Positions 1-11,538 of a DNA stretch of 64,000 bases are shown piece after piece. Source of the stretch: Sanguinoderma infundibulare (taxonomy: Eukaryota > Basidiomycota > Agaricomycetes > Polyporales > Polyporaceae); the NCBI GenBank assembly GCA_032821775.1, contig JAVLRN010000018.1, positions 186,001 through 250,000 of the forward strand. Reading direction: 5' to 3'. The notes below the pieces were generated by a model. The model was not told the DNA's origin. It searched no databases and was given only the letters and a program-made list of their open reading frames with translations. Each line of letters begins with the position of its first letter. Positions within the stretch are counted from its first letter, which is position 1. The position numbers and the translations under genes were made by a program.

Positions 1-517
1 ATGTGAACTTCGGCGTAGAGGATAGAAAGTGCACAAACCAGAGTGCTAGCTATAATGGTGGCTACAATGCAAACCTCTGACATAAGTTTTCCAGTCCCGG
101 TCGACGGTCATGACGCGCATATCCGCTCTGGGACTCCCTGTCAGAGCAGTGCACGCCATAATCAGACCCGCTGAGGCTGCCATTGGTGAGCGAGCCGGGC
201 GCGGCTGGGGGCACGCTGCGCGCCCCCAGCAGATGGTTGAAAAAGGATAGAGAGGGTCGGAGACAAGTCACAGGGACTGACAAGTCGACGGTATCACCTA
301 AGGCAGGTCCCCAGTCCCCTCCTTTAGACGTATTGGTTGCACATGGGAATTGACTCTGAGAGACCCCCCTCGCGCGAACTTCTCACATGTAGTCTATAAA
401 TAGCTTCTCCTAATATAGGTTTGGATTTCTTCTGGTCGCAGAACCGTCCGCGCGACCGTCCGCGCGACCGTCAGTTGAATAGGATATTTGGTTTTGATTA
501 AAGACACAAACAGTTCG
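1..517. promoter_or_regulatory. 5' flank of the KDZ element
   Basis: No convincing gene is visible. A TATA box (TATAAATA, 395-402) lies about 120 bp upstream of the chosen ATG of the KDZ gene. Between roughly 443 and 472 there are two to three copies of a 12-bp unit CGCGCGACCGTC, the same minisatellite family that occurs inside the transposase and in other genes of the window. I could not identify terminal inverted repeats or a target-site duplication by eye. Confidence 0.4.
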
Positions 518-3500
518 ATGGCCCGCGTCAGGCGCTTGCACGTTCTCCGGATCCATCATCCTTCGGTCCTCCCTGCCTTGCCTTCGTGGTCCAACATGGA
601 TTCCAGGTCGCCCGTGTTACCACCACCAGCTACGCCTCCGCGACGGCCTTCTAAACGCTCACATCAGGTGGTGGGACACCATTTCGAGAGCCCAAAAAGA
701 CGTCGGCCTTGGCGCAAAGACTCTGAAGTGATCATTCGGCCCGGGCTTGCTCTCGAAGCGGAACAGCTGCTCAGCGAAATAAATGAGATTCGCAAACGTC
801 ACCAGCGCTCCGACATAGACACCCAGCCTTCCGACATAGACACCCAGCCTGTAGTGGATGTTAGCAGCCCTCCGCCTGAAGAGGGATGCACTCCACATCC
901 CAGCGACGACCTGCATGGTCACGAGCCAAGTTCAGGGACAGAAAACCCACAACCGCGTTCTCGGAGAGTACTTCCGGACGATACCGCTCATCGCCTATAC
1001 AATAACTGGCTCGCCTTGATCCCCACTCTGGTACACGACTATCTTGGCTACATGCAGCGAAGTCAAGGTCGGTTGGGTCGCCTTCTTGAAGTTAAGACGA
1101 ACATGTGCCACTGCAAAAGACTGCCAGTGTGCACCCCCAAGGAACTGAATATCCAATGTCTTCATGTCGACCGTACGTCATTGCTCATTCTAAGCAGTAA
1201 CAACATGAACTCATTTCAACAGACTTGATTACAATCGCATTCGAAACTTGCGAGTGCGCTACTATTGCGCAAACTCTCGTGCGCAACGGTCTTTTCCCCA
1301 CGTCACCTCTTCAACCTCGTCTTGCGGTATCGATAGACTTGCTAGACTTCTACTTCGCCCTCTTTGAGCGGTCTGCAGATGCTGTGGGGGCCCTATCCGG
1401 CGCGCTGAAGACGATGTACAGTCGCCGTGGATTCCCCATCCTAAACGACAAGGTATGATTTCGTCAGTTCTGCGCTCCGTTATGTTTTACTGATTTTCAA
1501 CTCAAGGACAAGCCTGTACAAGACCCCTTTCGTCGAGGGTTGGGTCATGCTATCCAATGGTACGACGTCCTCCGTCGGCGCCCGGAGGCTATGCTCGAGA
1601 AGGCGGTAGATGAGTGCATCCCTCTCGTCAACACCGAGCGGCAGAACTCTCAGACAAACGCCACGAAGAACTCTTCGTCCCTCGGTATGTTTTGCATTAT
1701 ACCCATCATGATTCGAATTCTAACAACAGAATCCTTCTGCAGAGCACCCGGGCAGCAACCATTACCGTCTGCGCGACCATTCGAGCGACCATCCGCGCGA
1801 CCATCCGCGCGACCGTTCGAGCGACCATCCGCGCGACCATCCGCGCGACCGTTCGAGCGACCATCTGCGCGACCGTTCGAGCGACCATCCGCGCGACCAT
1901 CCACGCGACCATCCACGCGACCGTTCGAGCGACCGTCCGCGTGAGCACTCACCAGAAGGCCTCCATGACGATGAATCCGCCGGGGAAACCTGTACCCGCT
2001 ACCTGCAAAAGCTATGTCCGGCGTGCTTTGGAGGGACACGATTTGGGCGCGACTTCGAACAGTGCGTTCACCTCGACGGATCTTCGTATTGTACTCACGA
2101 AATTTTCCAGTGATGGTGGAGACATCCACGTTGCCCTGGATGCGACATTCAGCCAACGTCACAACGTCGCTGCAGGCGAAAGCCCGTGGTTCTATGAGCC
2201 GAAATACTTCTTATCCAAAGAAAAGATCGATATGATGGAGGCTCGCGTCACTGCCGCACGCAAGAAGCCCCCTCGGCCACACACAAGTGAAGTTCCCGAC
2301 ACATCGATTGACGAGTGTGAGAAATTGTATGAGGCCGCGGATGAGAAAAAGGAGAAGACCCACGGGCCAAAGTTCGACGACACTGGCCTCATGGCCCTTG
2401 TGTGTCGTCATGACGTCGTGTTATTCTTGGCGAACGTCGATACCCCTGGCGAGCGGCAGTACTATGGCATAGCGCTAGTTGATGAACTCTTTTCCCGCCT
2501 CCCACGCAAAGCAACAGTTGTGGTGTACTACGACATCGGTTGCGTGATGGATCGCAGTCTGCGTCAGGTGCGTAATGAACCAGGACTATGTCTTATTCGT
2601 CCCGGCCTTTCTAACACAATATTCAGTTTGATATTCTACCGGCCTCTATCATGGACAGATTACTCTTCGCCACCTCAGTGATGCATGCCTACGGACACCA
2701 GTGGGCGTGCCAATTGGTCTACAATCCACGATTGCGGAAAGGGCTTGGTTTGACAGAGGGAGAGGGTGCAGAAAGGATTTGGTCGAAGTTGCGTAAATTG
2801 ATCGGCGTGACACACTCATCTGCGGTATGTTTTCGGACTATCTCTAACACAACTTACCTTACGGAACGACCACAGCGCTCGCGCCGTATTTGGCTGATCG
2901 ACCGACACACGGACGTCATCAACATCGCTGCCCGCGATCACCTCGGAGGGTGGATTCGAGGCCGGCTGAAGAACGGAGTTGAAGCCCGTAATCAAGCAGC
3001 CAATCAAGAGCTGGCTGGAGTCCAGACCCCTGTTGTCGAACTTCAACAACAATGGTCGCAACAACGGAGGGCACAGCTGTCCGTTAGAAACCGCACGTGT
3101 CTAATCTCGTCTTAATGAATTTTTCTCACCAGGCTCGCTCTTCTATAGATGCACCTGCAAAGATCAAGCAGGAGCTTGACGCAGTACTCACGTTGCAAAC
3201 CGAGCTCAATACAATTGACGAGTACATCCAACACGTTCATAAGGCCATCTCCCAGGACGTGGAAAACCCCGAGGCGCATAACTTCCTCAACAGTTTGCGT
3301 CAGGCCCACAAAGATACCATCAACAAGGTCGACAGCCTGTACACGTCACTGAACGTCACCGACGCCTTTCCGGAGATTCAGGGACTACCGCTGGAGTTCG
3401 TTCGCACGCTGTTGCTTGCACGAGATCTGAAGATCAACATCCGCAAACGAGCGATTGGAACGTTCTTCGAATGGGACAAACTGGACCGCGCTGCAGGGGG

Positions 3501-5310
3501 TCGTGATCAGCCTTTAGGCAGGTCATTCGGTTCCTGCGCATAATGTGTTACTCACACGGACATGTTTTCAGGAACCAAGCTTCATCAGCAGACGCGAAAG
3601 GCCATCACCAAGCGTACCCCGGCGCTGACAACTGCTATTCGGAAGTTCAACAGCTATTGTGACGCCTTGGCTGGGCAATACCATCCTTCCTGGGAGTTCC
3701 CTCTACCTGCCCACTTACCGACCAAGCTCAATGAGTTACGGGAGGATTTGAGTCTTCTCGCCGACGTCTGGGTCACAAGAGTCTCCCCAACTCTTCCGCG
3801 GTGGCTTAAGGATGCTGACGTACGCAGCGGAATTCGGGCGGTCCTGGCGCGGGAGCGGTGCCTAGAAGAGCGTCGCAGATTGGGATCAGAAGCTGATAAC
3901 ATGTGCCGATGGTACGGGCTCGAGTTAGCCGCTGTCGAGCTGGCCATACGACTCCCCAAAAGTAAGTACAATTCCCTTTCACGCCCGGTTCCACATCCGA
4001 ATTATCACCCGTCAGATGCGGAAATTCTGTTTCTCCTGCAACAAGAGAAAGAGAAACTTCTCTTGCTCCAGTTCCAGTGGCGCACAACACTCGTCTCGGA
4101 TCTTCGGTTCAAGTCACAGATCTCCGAAGCCACTCGCCTGGCGGAGAAACTGTCCGGCGCCGCACAGCCCGTACCTCTTCATTGGGTGCATCTTGGCTTC
4201 CAAGACGAGTGGGAGGGTGACGTATCTAATGATGCTGGAATGGAGGAGCTCGACGAGGAGACCTGCCTTGTCCGCGACACCCTCGAGGTTATCTGCAACG
4301 AGCACGGGCAGGACATCGGTGATCGCCACATGGAGCCGACATTCGGCCCATCAACGCCCTCTGGCATGCCGCTGATCGAGAAGGAACTGTTACTGTCGGA
4401 CCGCAACCCGGTACGTAACGATCCAATACCATCGTCGCTGCGATTCTTATGTTTTGAGTGGGTACAGTTCACTGTCCGCAATAACACTGAGATCTGCCTG
4501 CCTCCTGCCCCTTCTCATATGCCACAGTTTCCGCGCGAAACTTGTACAGTTCCGGCGACTGTCGAACATCGCCGTCTGGTCTTTGATCTCCCCTCTCTGA
4601 AGCGGCTCTACCAGCCGGCCGCCTGGCTGAATGACAATTGTATTAATGAAGGATCTCAGATTCTCCTTCGACACCTCGGCACGGCTGCCACGCGCGGCGC
4701 TCCCGCCTTATTTCCTTCTTGGACAGTAGTGCAACATCGAGTTGGCGATGACCAAGGTGTATGGCGGGTCTGCTGGAAGAGTACACGATTTTGGGAGAAG
4801 GACATCTGGGTCTTTCCGATCCACAGTTGCGAGCGGTCCCATTGGACTCTAGCTGTAGTATATTGGAGGAAGCGACGCATCGCTTACTTCGACAGCTTCG
4901 GCGATAAGGAGAGCTTCGAGTCCAATGCAAAGGTATAGTGGAAACAACCTCCGCGCATGCACTATCTCTGACTACCAAGTTCCAGGATATCTTTGTTCTA
5001 ATCCACCGTTTGCATCGCCTTGCAGTAGCCTACGGATATGCACCACCTTCCCTGGATGGCGACTGGAAGACGTATCCTCTCGTGGTGAGTTCCTTGCTCG
5101 CAATTTCATCAGGCCCTGACATGCCATTGACGTTCTGTGAAGATTGAGCCCTTGCAGAAAAATTCTTGGGACTGTGGTGTGTGGGTTCTCGCCTGCACCG
5201 CAGCGATATTGCGAGGTTATACGTCGGTCTTGCTTTCGGTACAGGACATTGCCGAGTTCCGTCGAAGAATGGCAGCACTTGTATATACCATGTCTGATGT
5301 TGCGTCCTAG
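518..5310 (+). CDS. KDZ transposase, CxC1 type, with C-terminal Ulp1-like cysteine protease; intact
   Basis: Thirteen exons give 4146 coding bases (a multiple of three, 1381 aa) with no internal stop. Introns are 1173-1222, 1453-1506, 1685-1742, 2062-2110, 2568-2626, 2825-2875, 3083-3132, 3518-3571, 3962-4015, 4411-4467, 4933-4985 and 5085-5142. The N-terminal part carries a CxC1-type cysteine cluster (CHC near 1115, then CECAT near 1250). The KDZ core follows: GGDIHVALDATF, GLMALVCRHDVVLFLANVDT, VVVYYDIGCVMDRS, HAYGHQWACQLVYNP. The C-terminus is a C48/Ulp1 peptidase with SHWTLAVV (His), YFDSFG (Asp) and NSWDCGVWV (Cys). Exon 4 contains an (RDHP)n-type minisatellite stretch. Intron 8 starts with GC rather than GT. 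The ATG at 518 was chosen as the first in the open frame; 596 is an alternative. This is probably a transposition-competent element of the Kyakuja-Dileera-Zisupton class. KDZ elements are known to encode proteases of this kind, whose role is not settled. Confidence 0.9.
1760..1945 (+). repeat. 12-bp minisatellite inside the KDZ transposase exon
   Basis: About fifteen units of a 12-bp repeat, mixing ACCATCCGCGCG, ACCGTTCGAGCG and ACCATCCACGCG. In the transposase frame it encodes a hydrophilic run built from RDHP, RDRS and SDHP steps, placed just before the LCPACFGG zinc-like motif. All three forward frames and two reverse frames stay open through it, because 12 is divisible by three and the units avoid stops. 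Reverse-complemented, the unit is of the same GGTCGCGCGGAC class as the arrays near 29.4, 33.8 and 34.7 kb. Confidence 0.9.
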
Positions 5311-5907
5311 CTTGAAGATAGGTGAAATGTATTGACAAAGTCTTGGTCCTGTCGACCGTATGCGTTGTGTCGGACGACTTTACCGTCAGGCAAGAGATGT
5401 ATGCCCTGTCATCCCCGTTTCATTGCTTTCCTCGCTACCGCGGTGCCCTTGTGATCGTCTATGTGTCGAGCGCGGAGAACCCCAATCTTCATTTGGAGAT
5501 GAACGTGACATTTTACAGAAGACGCACAAAACGAGGTCAATCCACCCTCTACAATTTTCACCGTATACTTTTTGACGCAGTCGAGGACAGCCCTCCTTGT
5601 GCAGGCTAGCCTTAGCAGCATGTGCCGCTTAGGCCGTCATAAGGCTCTGTATTGAATGCAAGCAAAATGCAGGCAACCAAGCGTTCAATGTATGTTAGAA
5701 GCGTCAAAGACTGCCAATTGAATGGACACCGAGTGACGCGGAGTCTATTGCTGACCGCGTGGCGGAATGCACCGTAACGGCCCCGGTCCTCAAGCTAAAA
5801 CTCACAGACGAAAACGATGTACGACGTTAGTCTGCATAGAGGTCGAGCCTTTCGTACCAGCCCACGGTGGTGTCGTTGAGACACATTAGATGACCCGGCC
5901 GTCGTAG

Positions 5908-6195
5908 TGCAATGTCCGATCAAAATCGGGGGTTGGATAATATTCAGGGGAAGTACATTTTGAGCGGGGGACAGCAGGGAAGACACGCTTCACAGCGACG
6001 TAGTGATGACAGAGTTACGGTAGTTATGGAAGATGGACCCCGCCGTCGCAGTGCAATGTCCGATCAAAATCGGGGGTTGGATAATATTCAGGGGAAGTAC
6101 ATTTTGAGCGGGGGACAGCAGGGAAGACACGTGTCACAGCGACGTAGCGACGACAGAGTTATGGAAGTTATGGAAGACGAGTGATACGAGAAGGG
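5908..6195 (+). repeat. Two tandem copies of a 144-bp unit
   Basis: The block beginning at 5908 (GTGCAATGTCCGATC) recurs at 6052 with a period of 144 bp. The first about 75 bp of the unit are identical between copies; the rest differs by a few substitutions. Because 144 is a multiple of three, a 90-codon open frame spans both copies, but its protein is repetitive and unlike any family I know. Most likely a non-coding or element-terminal subrepeat. Confidence 0.85.
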
Positions 6196-6278
6196 AGACA
6201 GCGAACGTAGCAACTAGCGAGACAAGAAGAACAGCGAGTACACGGCGACAGACAGCGAGCGACAGACCTATGATACAT

Positions 6279-6300
6279 CCGATAACGTGAACGTTATCGG
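6279..6300. repeat. Perfect 10-bp inverted repeat with 2-nt spacer
   Basis: Arm CCGATAACGT (6279-6288), spacer GA, then the exact reverse complement (6291-6300), followed by five T residues. It resembles a stem-loop or a bound dyad. It is not a bacterial-type terminator in this context. It lies between the KDZ 3' region and the 3' end of the minus-strand gene at 6441. Confidence 0.8.
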
Positions 6301-6440
6301 TTTTTGGGGAGGCGTACTTGAGCGGAATGCGCGAATGGAGCCATCATACTAACGACGCGACCTGCCCGTTACAGGACGCACCATTGGTAGCCTCCGCGAT
6401 GGACTCCCGTTTTGGAAGGGGAAGGACGTCACATCTTACC

Positions 6441-8280
6441 TCACGAATGTTCAGCCTCCTCACAGTCCCGCAGCATCGCGTCGATGAGATGCTGTGTCAC
6501 ATCCTCTGAAGGGGTCGTGATGGAGGAGCGCACTGTTTGCGCCCAGTCATTCCTCGGATACTTGCGCCAGATGTAGTTGAGCGTGCTGTGCGTCACTGGG
6601 GACAGAAAGAAATTGTCGATGACGTTACGGGTGTGCGGACCAAATATCTCAGACTCCTCATCATCTGAAGTTGAGCGGTAGACAGGCTCTGCCTGGTGGC
6701 GACGGCCGCTGTGGGCAGTAGAAGCGGGGGTGACAGGAGGCGAAACCAATCGCATGGGAGTAGAACGGCGCGAGACGGCGGTAGAAGCGTGGGTGGCAGG
6801 AGGCGAGGACATCTGCATGGGAGTAGTACCGCGCGACTGGTGACTGGGGTGACGGACGGGATGCCAACTGGACTCGGTGACAGAAGAGATGGACGAAACC
6901 GAACTCGTAGCTGTCGACGTCGGCGAACCTGTTGAGCGCTTCACTTTATCCGGCGTGCCGAACGTACCAGAGTGCGAGGGGGCTGCCGTGCGGCTGTGTT
7001 TGACACGCTCCATCTTCACATGGTGCTCTAGACAAATACTGTGGTTAATAACGCTCAAAAGAGGCAAGTAGCGCGATAAAACAAATGAACCATCCAACGT
7101 GTTCCGCAATGAGTCACGGAGTATTTCAAGCTCATCGAGCTGGGTGTGCTTGATCTTCTCAAGGTCTTCGACACGGTTCTCGAGTTGGGAGATAATGGCG
7201 AATATATCCGGCAACTTGTTCGCCAGTTGCTCACAGATCTGAGGTCGAATGTCCTGGCCGAACGCACCGGTATTGGACAGCAGCTCCGCGCAGCGTCTGA
7301 GATCGTCTATGGTCCAAGGCCTGTCTTCTATCTCGCGCCGCTTCCCCTTTCCGTGGAGGGATGCCGAGCTCGACTGAACAGAAGGAGAGAGCGTAGCGGA
7401 AGGGGCTGACAGAGGAGGGATGGGGGAATGGACAACGGGCGGGACCGAGACAGGAGGAGGGAACGTAGCAGAAGGCGTTGGCGGAGGAGGGATGGGGGCA
7501 GGGACAACGGCCGCGGTCAGCTGCGTGCCGCCTGTCTGCTCAGAGATGAGTCGTTCGAGCACAGCATCGTCCCAACCGTAGAAGGTCAACCAGTTTGTCG
7601 TCGAGTAAGGTATCAGTCCGAGCTGGGAATCGACGCGCGAAGGTGGCTCGGGTATCGTCGGTAACCTGTTGGTGTACGTCGACTTTGCCTTGTCCATGCG
7701 AATCATCGTAGGGACGGCGATCTCGTGCGCGAAGCACTGAACCATGCGAGCGAGGTGGCTGGCGATACGTGGCTGTTCTTTACGAAGGACGACGGGGAGG
7801 AAAACGTCCATTTTGGCCTCCGAGACAAGAGGACGCGAGCCGGGACGGCGGGTCGCTTGAGTCGAGATGAAGAAAGAAGATCCACCAGAGACCCGGTCGT
7901 GCCAAGTAAGCTGCAGATGAAGTGAGCGAAAAGATCAACGAATTTATGCTCGAATGACTTACTAGGTCCATGATTAGTCTCATGTAATCATCACGCATGC
8001 CGCTCCGCCAGGTCGTGGTCGACTGTGACGAGTGGGCGGCGTAAAAGGCGGGATAGAGACGTCCATGGGGGACAGTATCCTCCTTATCGGAGGACCCGCC
8101 GTGGGTAATGAGGGCGATGGCCATAGCCACGAGGGGACCTTGGGGGAGGTCGTGAAGCAAGGGCTGGGTGCGCAGGTGTACAACCATGTCTCCGATGCCC
8201 AGCGGAGTGAGGTCGCACTGCGCGAAGGGCATGATTTTCGGGGCCTGAGGAGCAGCATTGGCGGGGGTGTTATCGGCCAT
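6441..8280 (-). CDS. Lineage-specific basidiomycete protein of unknown function, two exons
   Basis: Exon 1 (8280-7963) and exon 2 (7910-6441) join across a 52-bp GT-AG intron (7962-7911) in frame, giving 595 aa. The start at 8280 has a strong context (CCACCATGG) and was preferred over an upstream Met at 8460. The first 250 residues look globular and conserved-like: DLTPLGIGDMVVHL, PHGRLYPAFYAAHSS, TTWRSGMRDDYMRLIMDL, then a segment with MDVFLPVVLRKEQP. The second half is proline/serine-rich low complexity with a short helical stretch (near DIFAIISQLENRVEDLEKI) that could form a coiled coil. I do not recognise a characterised family. The open, spliced frame suggests it is a real gene. Confidence 0.75.
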
Positions 8281-8956
8281 GGTGGGGGGAGAATAGCAAG
8301 GCAACCGTGCAGGACGGCGCCACTGAGGGGGCCTTATAGTGCTGCCATCCAATCGCGTTGTGGACGGCGTGGACGGCCGCACAGGACGTCGAGGCATGGA
8401 AGCCGAACATGATGCCAGAAGCGAACTATCAATGTTGAATCCGGAGACATCAGTCCTCAATGATCCTGGAGAAACAACTCACTTACCTTGAAAACACGGC
8501 ACATACGACTGAACGATAACTTCGTATACTGCGGTCTACGATAAATTGGGAAAGGTTCTGTTGTTTTCATAAGGAGACCCAAGTGGCTTTTGCGTCCCGA
8601 CAAAGCGCTGTCAGACCGCCAAGTACTAGCCAAGTTGGAGGAGGCAGAGATTCAAAGCATGCCGTCGCAGTGCAAGAGGATAACAGTAGAACGCATACGG
8701 GACAAGGGCGTGATGGGGAGGGAGGAGGGCATAGTCGCGAACGGTCTGCGCGCGTTACTTCCTAGTCCGTAGCACGTGGTCGAGACCCTTGTTCACGTGA
8801 CTTTTCTGCGACTTTTCTGACGTTATTTCCTGGACATGGCAAAGTTCTACCCACCCTCACCAGTTTTCCTGCGCCGCGGTAACGCGTCCAACCGCCAAAA
8901 CGACGACGTAAGGGATAACATATGGGGTAAAGTATCAAACCTTGCCGCCAGACCGT
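8281..8956. other. Intergenic region, nothing recognised
   Basis: Contains the presumed promoter of the minus-strand gene starting at 8280 and, at its far end, the 3' flank of the kinase-like gene. Short open frames between 8583 and 8772 have no family resemblance. I see no RNA gene or repeat here. Confidence 0.5.
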
Positions 8957-9871
8957 CTACGCTACTACACACCACTTACTGTCCATGCTACTGTCCTCGC
9001 TACTGCTACTGTCCTCGCTACTGCTACTGTCCTCGCAGATCTCTACACCTTCCACCAGGACCCCCTTCGCCTGCAACAGTTTACGCACAAAGCCACTGTC
9101 GTCGTAGAACTCCACGTCTACCTGCCATGATTCTTCGTCGTGATCCTCCTCCTTGATTCCTGCGGCACCGAAGTCTATGATGACTCCACGTGTAGGTCGG
9201 TTCCTAGGAGTGAACAGGATGTGGTCGTATCTGAGGTCCGCGTGGAATACGCCGCATGACGGGAAGCTGTCAACGGCGCGCAGAAGCGTGGTGCACACCT
9301 CGGGATCCAGCGTGGTGGGGTTTACGTCGCACGCCTCGATGGCGTCCGGGATGAACTCGAAGACTATCGCGGGCAAGTGGATGACTCGCTCGTCCGGTGG
9401 AAGGTAGGTGCCGACGAGGAGCAGCAGTGGGATCGCAGAGCCCTGGAGGTGGGCCAACCGTTCGTATGCTGTGTGCTCCGTACGGAACGCGGAGCTGGAG
9501 AGCCTCTGGTAATGCTTCTCCCAGACCACGGCGCGCGTAGCGAGACCTTCAGCATCGGTCGGCACCGGGTCGTAGCGGGCCTCCCATTCCTCTTCGAACC
9601 TGTCTTCCCCTAGGGCAGCCCCTGCTCTCTCCGCCTCCATGCTCCATGGGCGTAAGGGTAGGTACGGTGGGAAGGGGAGCCTCTCGTTCAAGAATCGGGG
9701 ATCGTATATCTTGACGAGGACGGGCTGGGGACCCAGCTGCGGAGAGCGGGCGATGAGCACGACCGTTTGGGTGAACGGCACGCAAGGTCTGTCGACGGTG
9801 AAGACGAGGGTGCGGTCTGCTGCTTGTATAACGACTTTCTCGCCAGGCGAGAACGTAGGGCCAGGGTCCAT
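8957..9871 (-). CDS. Protein-kinase-like / aminoglycoside-phosphotransferase-fold protein
   Basis: A single open exon of 304 codons from the ATG at 9871; the frame stays open upstream to 10048. C-terminal to the middle are kinase-fold hallmarks: GVFHADLRYDHILF (HxD catalytic loop) and GVIIDFGAAG (DFG metal-binding motif). The N-lobe is divergent but has VLVKIYDPRF, whose lysine could be the ATP-binding one. Small single-domain kinase-like proteins of this type are abundant in mushroom-forming fungi and are of uncertain substrate. The C-terminal tail is acidic and repetitive (EDSSSS repeats), coded by a 15-bp tandem repeat near 8991-9036. The true start could lie in an upstream exon (see 9958-10299). 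Confidence 0.7.
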   Translation of the reverse strand: MDPGPTFSPGEKVVIQAADRTLVFTVDRPCVPFTQTVVLIARSPQLGPQPVLVKIYDPRFLNERLPFPPYLPLRPWSMEAERAGAALGEDRFEEEWEARYDPVPTDAEGLATRAVVWEKHYQRLSSSAFRTEHTAYERLAHLQGSAIPLLLLVGTYLPPDERVIHLPAIVFEFIPDAIEACDVNPTTLDPEVCTTLLRAVDSFPSCGVFHADLRYDHILFTPRNRPTRGVIIDFGAAGIKEEDHDEESWQVDVEFYDDSGFVRKLLQAKGVLVEGVEICEDSSSSEDSSSSEDSSMDSKWCVVA

Positions 9872-9957
9872 GGGGATTCGAGGGTCGAGGGAAGAAAGGT
9901 GTTTTCCTCCTCGATACGTGGCGCTTGCTGACTTATTCTGCGGCAGAAGAACGGAAC

Positions 9958-10299
9958 TTACCCGTCGCGGGATGCCTCTTCCGGTATGCATGAGGTATTC
10001 CTGTGCAGGACCTCCCCAACGTCTTCCGCTCCCGCGCCCAGGTCGCACACCCGGTGCTCAGCACGAAGGATCTTCTCTCTCGTGCTGGGGGGTGTGCGGT
10101 CGTCGGTCAGCATCGCGGCGAGGAACTCACCATTCCCCCGTTCGACAGCTTCCCCGCGGCTAAAATAGCAACGTGGGTGCGCTACGGGCGTGAGCGAACT
10201 GTAGGTTCCCGGAAGAAGAGCGTACTTAAGCTGGGACCTGGGTATCGTTTCCCCAGCTTCTGTGCTCTCCACGAAGGTAAGGCCCCCTTTCATCTGCAC
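9958..10299 (-). CDS. Possible upstream exon or small hypothetical gene
   Basis: A minus-strand open frame with gene-like composition (LKYALLPGTYSS, PPSTREKILRAEHRV, DLGAGAEDVGEVL). It ends at GGGTAAGT, a good splice donor, facing the kinase-like gene, so it may be that gene's first coding exon. The opposite strand also carries a plausible open exon (10009-10275, ending in a GTAAGG donor) that could precede the plus-strand gene at 10357. I cannot decide between the two; one of them is a shadow. Confidence 0.35.
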   Translation of the reverse strand: MQMKGGLTFVESTEAGETIPRSQLKYALLPGTYSSLTPVAHPRCYFSRGEAVERGNGEFLAAMLTDDRTPPSTREKILRAEHRVCDLGAGAEDVGEVLHRNTSCIPEEASRDG

Positions 10300-10356
10300 T
10301 CCTGGTCCTCACCGTTCTGACCCTACTCTGTCCTGCAGTCTCCCTCTGAAAAAACG

Positions 10357-10788
10357 ATGAATGCACCCCCTTCCTCCCACGCCTCGATACTTAAGGTGAG
10401 TCTGAACCCTTACCTTTCTGTGCGGAACTTACCAGGTTTGAAGCAGGCGTCCCAAAAGAGAGAGTTAAGGGGTGCCATTGAGAGGCTTATGACCTTTCGG
10501 CCGTTGGAGACCATCGATTTAGCCTCCAGCTCGGGGAAGAAGATCCAAGCTAGGGGTCTAGGGACCCGAACGATGGAGGGCCTCCAGATGTCTACCCTGC
10601 TTAAATCTGATGGCTCGGGTTGGCTCCTTTCGTTTCATGAGCCTGGGACCCACCTAGGGTCAGTCTGGTTGGAGGTGCATATGACGACGGCCGAGCAGTC
10701 ACTGGCGACCCGGGAGTGGGTTGCGCGCCGCTTCCTTGAGGCCTGGGAGGATGCTTACGGGAATGCCGTGGAGAACGTTCCGGCCTAG
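10357..10788 (+). CDS. Small hypothetical protein
   Basis: Open frame from an ATG at 10357 ending at 10788. An intron of 40 bp (GTGAGT at 10396 to CAG at 10435) is possible; the frame is also open through it. The C-terminal portion looks like folded protein (GAIERLMTFRPLETIDL, WLLSFHEPGTHLGSVWLEVHM, WVARRFLEAWEDAYG). I recognise no family. It may have further 5' exons, since CTGCAG acceptors lie just upstream. Confidence 0.45.
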   Translation: MNAPPSSHASILKVSLNPYLSVRNLPGLKQASQKRELRGAIERLMTFRPLETIDLASSSGKKIQARGLGTRTMEGLQMSTLLKSDGSGWLLSFHEPGTHLGSVWLEVHMTTAEQSLATREWVARRFLEAWEDAYGNAVENVPA

Positions 10789-11538
10789 CCACGCGCGGCC
10801 CCGTCGCGAGCGAGGATGAAGAAGCAGAAGCAGACATGACTAATGTACTTATATCTGGGACGAAGCGAAACCATTTACGCGTAACATGTACTTTTATCCA
10901 GTTTACCGTGCTTTTCAGGACGATACAGAAAAAACGGTTTTTTGGCGAGCCAGTGTCTGTAGAGCGCTGGGCTACCGGAACGCTGAGCCGGCCTGACGGA
11001 CCGCCGATAAAGCCGGAGAACCGAAGAGTCACCGCGTCACTCATTTGCTCGATACCACTCTCGGAGCCATTATCCTCAATAGAAACAGAAAAGATCATGT
11101 CAGTTCAGTTAATGTTGTGCCGTAGACAAGAAGAAGTGAGAAATATGCCGTTTGGATGAGAGGAACGGCACCGGTAAGGGACATGCTGTCGGTCACCTCT
11201 GGGTCACACAGAGTCACTCATCACACCCTTCAGGGTTTGGATCTCGTGATCTCCAGCGTCTCCAGAGACACCTTGAGAGCGCCGGGCCCGCGAAAAATGC
11301 GTTTTTCGTATACGTATGAAAGTGGCTGTAAGCCTTGGTTAGCAGAACGAAGCAAAGCGTGAGGCGATTTATATCTATCAAAACCCAGCGTGTAGCTCTT
11401 TGTAATCCTGGACTGAACTACTGCCTATGGGCGCCTCCCCTGGGGACTAAGCGCCGGCTCAGGCCTGGACCTCCCACCCCCTGCGCCTGTTGGGGTTCCA
11501 AAATGGGAAATACTCACTGGTGGTAAATACTACCGTAC
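10789..11538. other. Non-coding, nothing recognised
   Basis: Open frames here are short and on both strands without gene-like composition. No repeat or RNA gene was seen. It separates the small hypothetical gene from the broken G-patch gene. Confidence 0.5.

Larger units (their letters stand above)
5311..6440. other. Non-coding 3' flank of the KDZ element with tandem duplication and palindrome
   Basis: I find no supportable gene here. The short open frames are low-quality. The stretch holds a two-copy tandem repeat (5912-6195) and a perfect palindrome (6279-6300), listed separately. It probably contains the 3' end of the KDZ element, but I could not place its terminal repeat. Confidence 0.5.

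Noticed and set aside
5908..6195. CRISPR-like repeats
   Set aside because: Only two contiguous 144-bp copies without spacers, in a eukaryote.
6279..6305. Rho-independent-type terminator (stem plus T5)
   Set aside because: The window is fungal nuclear DNA; the structure is reported as a palindrome without terminator function.
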